Source: Cunninghamia lanceolata
Taxonomy: Eukaryota > Streptophyta > Pinopsida > Cupressales > Cupressaceae
Direction of reading: 5' to 3'
DNA: 64,000 bases
Assembly (NCBI GenBank): GCA_027924645.1
Contig: BSBN01000763.1
Span: forward strand, 744,001 to 808,000
Shown here: positions 44,601 through 56,600 of the stretch, one piece after another
Layout: each line of letters starts with the position of its first letter
Numbering within the stretch: position 1 is the stretch's first letter
Made by a program: the position numbers and the translations under genes
Notes under the pieces: generated by a model
Databases searched by the model: none
Told to the model about the DNA's origin: nothing
The model's input: only the letters and a program-made list of their open reading frames with translations

Positions 44601-47600
44601 TCCCAACGTCCCAATATACCCAAAATATTAAAAGTAATAAAATATTAAATATTATTTCTCCACTTAACTCAACTAAGTGAGTTGTTATAACCTCCACTTG
44701 ATTTTTGGCTATTTTTAGGCAATGAAGATGCTTGACTTACACTCACTTACAACTGTTATAAACACTTGTCATAGAATATGTCATAATGAAGATTCTCTTC
44801 CCAAATTAACTTCTTATAACTCCCCATTAATTTCCAACTCATTAATTCCTCTTTTTTTCAAAATTACCAATTCTAAGCCCCCACTTGAGTTGTCATAGAA
44901 TCCGTCCTGACCCTGTCATAGAATTTGTCATGAATAAAGATGTCAAATGATTTGGGAGTTATATATGCTCCATTTATGAATTCCAATGTACCATTTGGGG
45001 TATTAAACAATAATTTAATGCTTATTTTGACCCATTTTCAAAATATGAAGAAATATAATTAATAATGGAGGCCAAAAATTAATAATTATCTCCCTAGCAT
45101 TTCCTTTTAGCCAACTGGATAGATTAATTGAAAAGTGGACATTACACATTAGGAGCAACAACATGTAGATGATCTAGTGAGTAACATTTTTGAATTATTT
45201 ATAGCATAGTTGGAAAATTCGGACTCGACAAAAACTCGCTAGGCACAAAAAACTCGACTCGGCAAGAACTCGACAATTTAAAAAATGGCTTAAGTTTCAT
45301 TATAAACACATGTCTTTTGCAAAATGCAATGACGAGATGCATCCAATGAGTCCATAAATGAGTACAAAAGTGTTTTCTATTAAATTTGATTGATTTGATG
45401 CAAATTGAGTACAAAATCGCATCCTCATGCGGAATCGTGATGGCTGATAGCCTGATACAATAGATAGCTGACAAAATGAAAATAGTAAAACTAAAAGTAA
45501 ATACAACATTTTACATCTTCCTCTTCCCTAATCTATTGAAACTAGGGGAGAGGTAGAGGTTCTAGTCCTTGGAGTTTGTTGTGGCTCCTCGCTTGGCATG
45601 GAAGACAGTGGCTTGACCTCCATCCTGGTAGTAGATGGCAATGACTCCTCCTTAGCCTCATCAATGTCATCCAATCATAGATCTCTAGCACTCACCTCCT
45701 CCAATGCCTTCCTCTCAAAATCAAGAATCTCATCTTCAGTAAACAATGGAGGCTGCTCATCCCGCCCTGTCCAATCATTGTAAGGATCTATCTCATCCAA
45801 ATCAATGGGATCATCTGATTTGCCCTCTACCCTTCTTGTGCGTAGCTGAAGGTTGTATTGCACAAAGACAACGCCCTGTGCTTCAAATTTCCCTACCGAA
45901 TTCGAAAAAAAATCCTTTCAAATCTTCAAACGTCGATGCTGGACTACTGTGTGCAAAGTGGGAGGGGCCTTGAGGGTTTTGGTAAGCAGAAGAAGCCATA
46001 AAATGAAGAAAAAAGGCGTTGAAATGGCGTTTTGCTGCGCCTTCACTTTTTGACGTAGTCGAATCCGTGTGAGAAACTCGACGAGTTTTTTGGCGAGTAA
46101 ACACTACTATTACTCGCCGCAGTGAAAAACTCGCGAGTTTTTCAAGTACTCGACGAGTCTTCCATCTATGATTTATAGAACCTAAGGGGTTGCTCCCAAA
46201 GAGAACCATAAAGCACGAGATTTAGTCGTTACCTAAGTGTCTTTTATCAAACTTGGTGTTGTATAGACAATGTTATTGAAGCTTATGAAGTCAAAGAGCA
46301 ACTCAAGATGTTGGAGTAGGGGGTAATTAGATCAAGTACCTCTCCATGTAGATATCCCTATTATTGTGCCGAATAAAAATGGGATGTGGCAAATGTGCAT
46401 AGATTATTAGGGATTGAACAAGATAATTGTGAAGAATAGGTACTCATTGCCCCAAATTGATGATCTACTAGATCAATTGTAGCATGCTAAATATTTTACA
46501 AAGTTGGATGTTAAATTTGGATACCATCAAGTGAGGGTAAAGGAAGAGGATGCGTAGAAGACAGCGTCCAAAGCACACTAGGGTATCTTTGAGTAGTTGC
46601 TTCTTCCATTTGGGTTGTGCAACACACCGACAACCTTCATGCGCCTCATGGATGAGGTATATAAACCATTAATTGACTCTTGTGTTATTGTCTATTTGGA
46701 TGACATAGTGGTATTCAACATGCCATATGAAGAACTATGAAGAACATTTGTCTCATCTTGAAAAGTTTTTTGAGATTTTGAGGGAGAATAAATTGTTGTT
46801 GAATGGTAAGAAGTGCGAGTATTCTTAAACCTCTTTAGTGCACCTTGGTCGTGTGGTGGGTGATGGATAGGTCTATCCAAGTTTAACACAATTGTCAACC
46901 AGCGAAAGTCCACAACCATGAGTGAGAAATAGAGCTTTGTAGGTGCAGCTCAATGCTTCTGTAAATTCGTGAAAGACCTCTCATATATTGCTGCCCCATT
47001 GCATGAAGTAATGGGCAAAGGAAGGAAGTTTTATTGTCCAATAGACAACAACATGCATTTTAGGAGTTGAAGAATATTAAGTACGGCATTGGTACTTGCT
47101 TTACCTAATTTACAAGCAACTTTTGAGGTAGCGACAAATGCCAATGATTATTAGGGTTGTAGGAGAAGCAACCTACTGAAGTACCTAGTATGGATTCCGG
47201 TACAATACGGTGTGGATACAGTTGGGATATTGTACCCGATTGTGCCCTAAAATTCCTTATTTTCTAGCCGTGTCGGATTCATAAGGATTTAGATTAAAAA
47301 AAATCACCCTGTATTCAAAACATTGGTTAAAACTAGTGCCTCGTATTCAAAACACAGTTTAAAAACTAGTGCCCCGTATTTAGAACACATGCGAAAAACC
47401 AGTTAAAAAAAAATCAAAACCCTATTCGTTTTATACAAGTCGCCTAAAACTAGCGACATTCAAAATGCGGGATGCAAAGAGCAATTCGTTTTGTATAAAA
47501 ATATTAAAGGCATACGAGTAAGGTTAAAAAATCAGTTTGTTTTGACGCGATTTTTCTTCGAACGTTTTTTGTTTGATGTTTAAAGTTTTAAAATTTTAAA

Positions 47601-50600
47601 AAATCAGGTACATATTAAAATTAGAAAACCCCAGATATGTTTGATGTTTAAAGTTTTAAACTTTATATTTATATTTTATTAAATTTAAAATGTTTGTATT
47701 TATAATTTTATATTAAAATTTTTATATTTGTATTTATATTTTGTTCTACGTAAAACTTTTTTATTAATTATATATATATATATATTTAAATATAAAACTT
47801 TTTTTGTTATATATATAGTGTATGTGCTTTTATGAATGTCGTATCTAGTCGTATCCATATTAGGGGCTTTGGAAAATGGTCGTATCCGTATCTGATACCG
47901 TATCCATGTCCATGCAACATTGACGATTATGCTATGGGTGCAGTGCTGTTGCAAGGAGGTAGGCCTATATGTTATCATCTGGAAACATTCAGAGGGCCCG
48001 TGTTAAACTATGACACATATGAGAAGGAACTATATGCTCTAGTTTCTGTAGCGAAGAAGTCGAAACATTACCTCATCAACAAGGAGACCATGGTGCACAC
48101 TGACTATAAGCGCTTACAATACTTGCAAGCACAAACAAAACTGCAATAGTCTAGACATTATAAATGGATGGGTTCCTTCAACAGTTCCATGTCATGGTCA
48201 AGTATAAGCATTGGTGTGACGAATAAGGTGGTTGATATGTTATCCTAACCACCTCTTTATCCGTGGTAAGTAGCTTGTCAAAGTTGGAGTCTTCTTCACA
48301 CGAAGTGTATGTAGAAGACTATGAGCATGATGCAGATTTTAGCAAGGTATATTAGACTATACACAACGAGAAACATGCAAAGTTTGAGCCTCACCAAGAC
48401 TAATTACTACCTTCAGGAAGGACTCCTCTACAAAGCAAGTAAACTTTGTATGCCAAGAGAGCGAATAGCTACATGTGATGTGTGAGACACACACATCACA
48501 TGTAGCTAGACACTTTGGTGTAAATAAAATTGTAAGTAATCTTTAGTGATACGTCTTTTGGCCATGTTTAGAAGCCGATTATGCGAAGTTTGTTTGTATT
48601 GTTAGTTGTGTAGTGTGAGTAAGTCCAACAATTGAAAGTTGGGGCTGTACCAGCCATTGGCTGTACCTAAAAGGCCTCGGGAAAGCATCTCTGTGGATTT
48701 TGTTGGAGGTCTTCCAAGAACAAAACAGGGCAATGATTATATTTTGTAATTGTGGATTGTTTCAGCAAGATGTGTGTGTTGATTGCTTGCAAAAAGACAG
48801 TGACATGGAGTGATGTAGTTGAACTTTTCTTTAATCATGTGTGGATATATTTTGGTAGCTTGGAGAGCATCATATTTGACAAGAATTCTAGGTTCTTGAG
48901 CAAGTCTTGTGCACTGTAGGTGTGAATGGACATGAAGCTCAAACGATCTACCACCTTTTATCCTCAAATAGATTGACATATGGAAGTTGTGAACAAAACA
49001 TTGGTGCACTTGCTATGGGCCTTTAATTAGAGGTATCTCAAGGGCTGGGATGAACATTTAGTGTACATACAACTTGTACAATAGGGCCATTCATTCTTTG
49101 TTGAAACTTTTGCCTTTTGATGGTAATTTTGGTTTTATGCCACCAAGCCCCCTTGATATCTGTTTATGACAGTCATGCAAGGGGCTGGAAAATGGAGACT
49201 CTGAGGTTTATAAAGCTTACAGGTTTGTGGAGAAAGTGAAGTAGATACATCTCCAAGTCCAAGAGAGGCTTAAATTGTCTCAACTCAAGTATAAGAGACA
49301 TTAAGATCAGCATAGAGTAGAGCATAAATTTCATGCTAGTGACATGGTTTGGGTCTACTTGGGCAAAGAAGGATAGCAGGGGCTTCACAGAAGTTGAAAC
49401 CTATATGATTTGGACTGTTTTAGGTCATTGAGGAGGTAGGGCAGAATGCTTTTCATTTGGAAAGGGGCCTTCACAGAAGTTGAAACCTATATGATTTGGA
49501 CTGTTTTAGGTCATTGAGGAGGTAGGACAGAATGCTTTTCATTTGGAATTGTCAGAGTATATGAAGATAATTTCAGTGATCAATGTTGATTGGTTACATT
49601 TGTTCGGGCCTTCTATGTTGTATGAAGAGCAAGATGATGTAGTTCTTTTTTCATTGGATGATTTTGCACCAAAAGAGATGGAATAATTGGAGGAAGATGT
49701 CATTCTTGATAAAAATGTGAGGCAGACCAGGTGAGGAGAATGAGAGACATGGTTGATTGGTGAGAAAGGGTAGTTCTTGAATAAGGCTAAGGTTGTCTTG
49801 TGAAGATGTGGGAAATAAGTTACCACATTTGGTTGTTTAAGGCTTTTGGGGACCAAAAGCCCCCTATTTAGGGAGTGCGATTTGAAATTGCTTGAGTAGT
49901 TTGGATTGGGAAGGTAACATAGTTAGGCACATGCTACAGATTCACTCGCAGGCTATTTCCAGTAGTGTTGTAGGTGTTGCTTGGGTTGTTGGAAGTTCCA
50001 ACAGGTTGCTGTAGGTGTATCAGAAGTTGAAACGTGTGCAGTAACATGTTTTAGGTAATTTTGGAGACAAGTCTTTTGTTGGAGCTGTTTTGTTAAGCGA
50101 TTTATATTGTTTTCAGCAATGTTGGGAATGCTGGAAAAGGTGGACAATGAATGCGTGGTTGGAGTTTAGTTCTATAGGCATCTTGGTGGTGGGCCAGAAC
50201 ATCACCATGAAGTTGTGGAGTTGAATATCCTTGCATATCTTTGCCGTATGTCAGTTTTGGCCAATTAAACATGTTGGAGGTTGTTAGGGCAGGAGGAGTT
50301 TAAGAGAACAATCATTCATGGTTGGCAAATTGTTTAATTGCTGGAGACTGTGATAGTTTGCATTACTCTTTGTCTTGTTTGCGTGGCTGTTATAGCCAAG
50401 ATGGAGGTCATTTGTCTTGTTTGCGTGGGTGTCTGACAGATTGTTGGAATGGTTATCTTGGGTGACTGTTGCCTAAACTAAACTAATCTACCAATCTACT
50501 CCTAAGCTACTGGCGAATGATGTTTTCATTTGAAGGCATATGATTGACTGTGAACTTCCAAGACTAGTACCTATCCATTGGGTAACAAAGTCCAAATGAC

Positions 50601-53600
50601 CAGTAAGAAAGAACTTGTTGAAACCAAAAGGAATACGAGCTATGCATGAAACATGCACCACAGATTTGTTACAAATAACATAGCATACTTATTAATCCAT
50701 TCCCATACAATAAGAATGCATTTGAAATGACCATCACAAAGCTTGCAATGAATTAAAATGCTGCAGCGTTTATCAAATCTGCATTACAATTGTGTCAACA
50801 AATGTGGCAAGAGGAAACATATAGCTGCGACTAGGGCTTCCCTAAAAACTTACAAACGGGCATGGAGGCATTCTATTACAAAATACCATTACATAAAAAA
50901 TCTCCTTGTGATTTACAAATGTGCTGCTCCCACTAGAATGAACTTGTGTAATTTGTAACCCTAGACGATCCTTGGCACTTGCAGGCGTTTGGAAAGATGG
51001 TTCAATGACCAACCCCTAAAACATCTCTGTTTCATGTATATATAGCATTACAGTTTCACTTCTTTTTCTGGGCAGGAAAACAAATTAGGGCCCCCAACTG
51101 TTGCAATAAATATCACCTACTCACCCACCAACTTGTACTTTACCTTCAATTAATTCCTTCTATCTCCAATCTGGTCAAACTGAGCATTAATGGTGTTTCT
51201 GGGAGGTAGGCAAGGGTCTGAACTGAAGATTTTTGGACTCTAAAACAGTTACTTTCACCTTTTTGGCACTTGGGAAGGCATCAAGAACTTTTTTGGCAAG
51301 TTCCTGGTCACCAGAACTCGTCGAAACTCACTTTCAATCTTCTTTTTCTTCTGTCGGTGAGTTCCAAATTTACCAGGAACTCGCCGAAATCTTCACTTTA
51401 TCTCCCTTTCTCCCTTCTTCCCTTTGTCTTCTTTGTGCCTTAGCCACTTTTCATCTTTCTTTGCCTTGTCGGTGATTTGGAGGGGACCAGGAACACTTTG
51501 GCGATTTCCTTGGTTCCAGGAACCAAGGGAAATGCCAACGTCCCCTTCCTTTTTCTTTGTTTCCTTTTGTTGACGAGTTCCAGGTCACTAGGAACTTGTC
51601 GAAATCTTCATGCCATGCCTTCTTTTCTCTTCTCCATTTCTTCCTACCTTAGAAACTTTTTTGCCCACGCCTTCCTTTGTTTGTTGGAGATCAGGGCTAG
51701 GAACTAGGAACTCGTCGACAACTCCTTCGCGTCAAGTCGTTATTGACAAGCAAAGGTAGAACTGGAACTAGGAATAGTTGCAGCGACTTCCTAGGAACCA
51801 GGAACTCGTTGAAATTGTTCCCGACAAGCCCGAAATGGCCGACAAGGCCATACTTGGACATTTTTTTAGGTTTCTTCAAGATTTTCAAAGAATTCTTAAA
51901 GGCACTGGGAGTAGGGCACAACACAAGGGGGCAAACTAAGGATTTTTGATGGATATTGGGCATGATTTAGGGGTGGAAAATCTGGGTACCAACAGGTTGA
52001 TGGGGTTTCTATGAGTAGAGGAAGATGCAAACACATTATTGCAGGTTGTGGATTGGATATTTGGTTGGCTCTAGCAAAGGATGAAGTAGCATAGGTGATA
52101 GGGTTCCATGGAGACAGGTCTCAGAGGATCTAGGTGACATCCTAGACACTTGGGGACTTGGAAAAAATGCTAAACCCCCAAAGAAATAAAAGGGGAAGAT
52201 TGTCTTTGCAAATTCAGCATATTGCTTTTTTACTTTAATTTTTTTTTTGCTACTTTTAGTTTGTTTAACTAATTTAAATAGCCATCCCCAGCTGTCCCCC
52301 TATCGTCCCCAGAATTTGGCAAAGTTTCTATTGTCCCCAAAATTTGGCAAAGTTTTTGTAGTCCCTAAAATTTCATTCACATGGCCTTGCCTTCCCTTGT
52401 CTCCAAAACTCGGAGAAAGACTAGTTGGTAGTAACATGAGGCACTATGGAGTAGTGTCTTGATTGGTGTGGTGGCACACACAGAGTGGGTCAATGTACTT
52501 AAGAATCTCTAGAAGTTTGTGCGGCAAAACATTGCATAGTTGGAGGTTTGCAGCAAGTGGACGGGGAGAGCGATCATTGGTTTGGTCTTGTAGAGTTTGG
52601 TGAGAGTGGTTGGCTAAGGTTTGGATCACTTTGAGAGGTGTTGTAGAGGGTAGTTTGTGTGAAACTATCTTGGGTTGGTGAGAGCTCAAAATAGAAGCAG
52701 GGATAGCGTGTCCTTGAGAGAAGGGGGCAAAGAGTGAAATCTATGATGCGTGGAACACAATTGAGTAGTTACTCATGGATGTAATAATATTCCTTTTTGT
52801 CATTTTTCTACAAATTGTAATGTGTTGTGTTTGTGTGGCTTTCATTGTGCGATTCCGGTGTTTTCCCATGTACAGACAGTTGATACAACTCCAACCATAG
52901 ATAAACAGTTTTATTACAATGGATTGGATTTCACTCTTGCACATAAACCGAAGCTACATTGGACATAGTAGAATTATCTTTGTGGTTGACTAGCTTGACC
53001 ACCAACTATATTGGAGCATGGTTATTACCAGTGTACGAGCGATTTATACTCTCATGGATTTTATTCGACACTTTGGTCAATTCACTATATAGCAAAGATG
53101 GAGAATAACTGTTTATGGGTAGGTAAATTTAAAGTGGATTAATCAAAGGGTAATTGTTGTGATGTCATTACAACATCGCCCCGTTAAAACTGGGGATCAC
53201 CCCCCCTTCAATTTTGATCTTTTGGCTTGATTCTATCCAGATTTCCTCATGAATAAAGGCGTAGGCAAGAACTTGAAGTTAAACTTAATTAAGCATTGAA
53301 TAAATTGCGTATGCAAACATGGTGAAAGAGGTTCACTCTAACTCTAAGCTATGTGTGGTTCGTTGAAATGTCTACTCGTGATAATTCATGATGCCTCAGA
53401 ATGTTTGCTTCAAGGCTTACGTTCAAACCCGTTAATTATGCAAAGCATGTTTAGACCATTAGAATGCTTGTTCAAAATAGCATCCACGACAGTTTCCCAC
53501 GTCCGTCCAAGCGGACCTTTGGATGTCCTTAGCAAATCTTTTCCCCATCCTAATGCCCGATGCCTTCATGAAGCTCGCCTTGTTTAAGATCATTTTGAGA

Positions 53601-56600
53601 ATTCTAATCTTGGCATCGTTTAGTTGAAGATAAAATGTCCGCCTTTGAGTTAAGGTTCGCTTTGCATATTTGGTAGCGGATGAATTTACGTATAATGGAG
53701 GACCTCATGTTATCTTCATGTCGCAAATCGTGTGCCTACAACGTTCGAATCTCCACTCGGGCGGACTTTCCACGATCTCTTTGCAAGTGTGCGCACTCAT
53801 TTCAAATGTCCACTCATCCCGTGAGTTCCGCTCCAGGCGGACTTTATTTAACTAATGGCATTATTTGTATTATGCCTTGAGCAACAAAATTCCCGCCTCA
53901 GGTAGGTGACCGCGACCCCTTTACAATGCATAGTCGTTTCGGGCCCATTTTATGGCGCATACTCATAATGTTAGTGCCGCGGACTTTTGAGATTCCATCA
54001 CTATTTACATGTCTTGCGCATTGCAATGGAGGGTCTGCCAAGTAATTACTGATTGATGATAGGTCTGCCAAGAAGTGCCTAAAGATAGATATTATTCACA
54101 CGTCAGACCCCTCCCTCCCTCGACGGTTATGATTCCTGGCAAAATCATTTAAGACACACAGGGCAAAAAGATTTGTTGTGTCTAAATTTGGCATTATCTA
54201 AAGATAGCTCCTTACTCATATGCCATTCGAGGCATCTATTGAATGCATTGGACAGTTTTGCTTAGGTCCATATTTACAAAGCTGAGTGATGGATGTTATT
54301 TATAGTGTAGAATGATGCACATTTTCAAGTATAATAACTTCGCTGGGTATATTATAACATCACTCAAGCATGGGAGCATTCATCATGATTTGAACTCGCA
54401 AGTATTCGCAGAGGAAATGGGATATCTAAACTGATTTGAATATGAAGACCATTTAGACATTGATCAGCAGCACCATAATAGAATTTTTCGAGCATTATCA
54501 GAGAGCATGATCGATTTTAGCTGAGGATTCAGGCAGCGTTTAGAGACATTTGGTGCTTCGATATCATCAACAATTCTGGACACAAGCTTGTGATCGTAGA
54601 AACTGAATAAATTTGCCTCGGTAGTGAATTGAGTTGCTTAAATTAATGATGCGGGTATTTGAAGAACTTTTGTTTATTTTAGTTTTGTATTTCTACGAGC
54701 AGATCATAATGTGAAAATGGCAAGTTTAGAGTAAAATTTGTTGAAAAGTCGGGATAGGTTTTGCAAATCCCGTGTTAATAATTTTCTTTGTGAAAGAACA
54801 GGGTGATTTTAATTGGCATATTTTAAATCCCGCATATGTCAGATAATGTGATCTTATCCTTTTGCGCCTTTTTAATATATACTGATTCTCGATATTCGTG
54901 CAGGTGAGCAATGAGTGCGAAGGAGAGGCAAGCAATTATGAAGAGCGATATGGAAGGATAGTGGCGAAAGGCTTGCATAGGAGAAGTTCAATGCATGGAG
55001 GAGTCTTGTTCAAGAACATTTGAGGGAGAAGACATCATCGCCACGCGGAGGAATGCCTACATCAAGATCACCATTTGCACGAGAACAAGAGAAATGGGCA
55101 AGTTCATCAAGCAATCCATGAATTATACATTCAAAAGTACAATCGCATGATCGACAACAACAAAAAATTTGACAAAATTCCCAAGTTTTCAAGATCGAAG
55201 CAGCCAAGTTCCAGAGGTGAAAATTCGAATTCGAAGACTACTCCAAAAGATGAAAAAATTTGGGAAAAGATTCTGAGCAATATGAACACAAAGAAAATCA
55301 AACCAGTTTGTTCGATGCTGAGGTGGCACGTGCAAAACATTGATCCAATCACAGTCTGCCACATCATCTGTCTGCATTCAATGATTCTAAAAATAGTAAG
55401 TTTTGTAACAAACTGCCTCGTTGTCTCAATCTTGGCCATTGATTCTCGAATCAATCCTGGCCATTCATGTAATTTTGAGGTCTATAAAAGGGCTCATTTC
55501 TCTCATTTGTAAAGGGGAGATTATAAAGGAGAGATCAAGATAGAAGAGGAGTAATGCTGTTAAAGTAGAAGTAGATTAGAGGAGACTCTTCAAAGTCATC
55601 GAAGAGATATGAAATTGTTGTAAAAAAAATACATTTCCAAAATCAATACAAGCTCATTGTTGGTTCTCATGGTGATTTGTGTGGTGATGGAATGTTAGCA
55701 TGGTTTCAAATTCTTGAATATGATGGAGAAATGTTTCCAAGTAGCTTAGAAATAGATTAGAAGTGCATTAATGTAATGTTTATATGTGGAGATAATTGAT
55801 GAATTCCTTGGATGGTTCATACTTTTTATGATTTGTCGCTGATAAGTCATTTTGCAAAGTTAGCCTGAACCACATTTGTTTTAGTTTAGTTGTGGATGCT
55901 CGTTCAAGTTGCGCCAGCAGTTGGTGTTCGGATGAAAGTTTACAACATGAAAATCCTTGAGTTTCCTTAGAAGATTGCACCGACTTCGTGTAGTTGTTGG
56001 TTCTCATGGCGAAACGGAGTTTGGTTTCATTGGGAGTTTGTTTATCCCGACATGTTTCATTATCTCTTTGTCCTTAGAGTAGATTTCCTAAACCCTTGTC
56101 CTTTTGTATTTTCTTTTCATAGTTGGTTTGTAGAGTTCCACTTCACAAGAAGGGGAATAACATATTTAGAATGGAATAAAGAGTCAATTCAGCGTAAGTC
56201 CCTTTGTGAGCTCTCAGCAAATCACATCGACTACTAAGTCTTATCCATTGCAAGTCAAGACCTGACATTTCATGAACCTTGGAGTTGTCTCATTGGATCA
56301 CATTGTTTAGCCTTTGAGAGACTTTGTTCAAGAGAGGATAGAATACCTCGGTATTTTATTCTGAGTTTGCATGGGCATAAAAACACTTCAACAGTAATAA
56401 GAGCGGAGTTAATCAGTATCAATGAGGAGCCCTTAGATTTTAATCAAGAGTTATAATGTCGAATGATAAAATAGGAGTCATGTCATTCCAAATAGGAGAG
56501 ATGACCATGTTTGGTAGTGTGAGATGAAGTATCATAATAGATACTGCTTGATAATAAGAGCCCATTTGCACCAATTGTCATTCAACAAGTATTGATGTAA

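Larger units (their letters stand above)
42435..45146. mobile_element. Foldback-like unit of two inverted LTRs with 5-bp target duplication
   Basis: A 1,269-bp LTR (42435-43703, TGTAATGTCCCC...GGGGACATTACA), 160 bp of interior, and a related 1,283-bp LTR in the opposite orientation (43864-45146). The outer flanks are CATCA (42430-42434) and CATTA (45147-45151). Joining the gypsy sequence across one copy gives an open frame (A-H-Q-E-Q-Q), so the whole unit inserted as one piece. Normal LTR elements have LTRs in the same direction, so this structure is unusual. Confidence 0.87.
39531..50473 (+). mobile_element. Decayed Ty3/gypsy element with nested insertions
   Basis: The two ends share an LTR: 39531-40715 (5') and 49876-50473 (3', truncated, missing about its last 490 bp). 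After the primer site at 40718 come gag with a zinc knuckle, protease, RT, RNase H, integrase and a C-terminal tail, in Ty3/gypsy order. It is broken by three insertions (42435-45146, 45205-46170, 47152-47922) and by many stops and frame shifts. No target duplication can be read because the 3' LTR is cut. Confidence 0.88.

Noticed and set aside
42435..45146. Mutator-like element with long terminal inverted repeats
   Set aside because: The target duplication is 5 bp rather than 9, and the tips are TG...CA as in LTRs.
52247..52462. Short proline/leucine-rich open frame
   Set aside because: It is produced by the repeated GTCCCC/AATTTGGCAAAG phrase; no coding support.
55075..55512. 145-codon open frame
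   Set aside because: It overlaps a promoter-like LTR segment and shows no recognisable domain; codon use is not convincing. Mentioned only as part of a possible element remnant.
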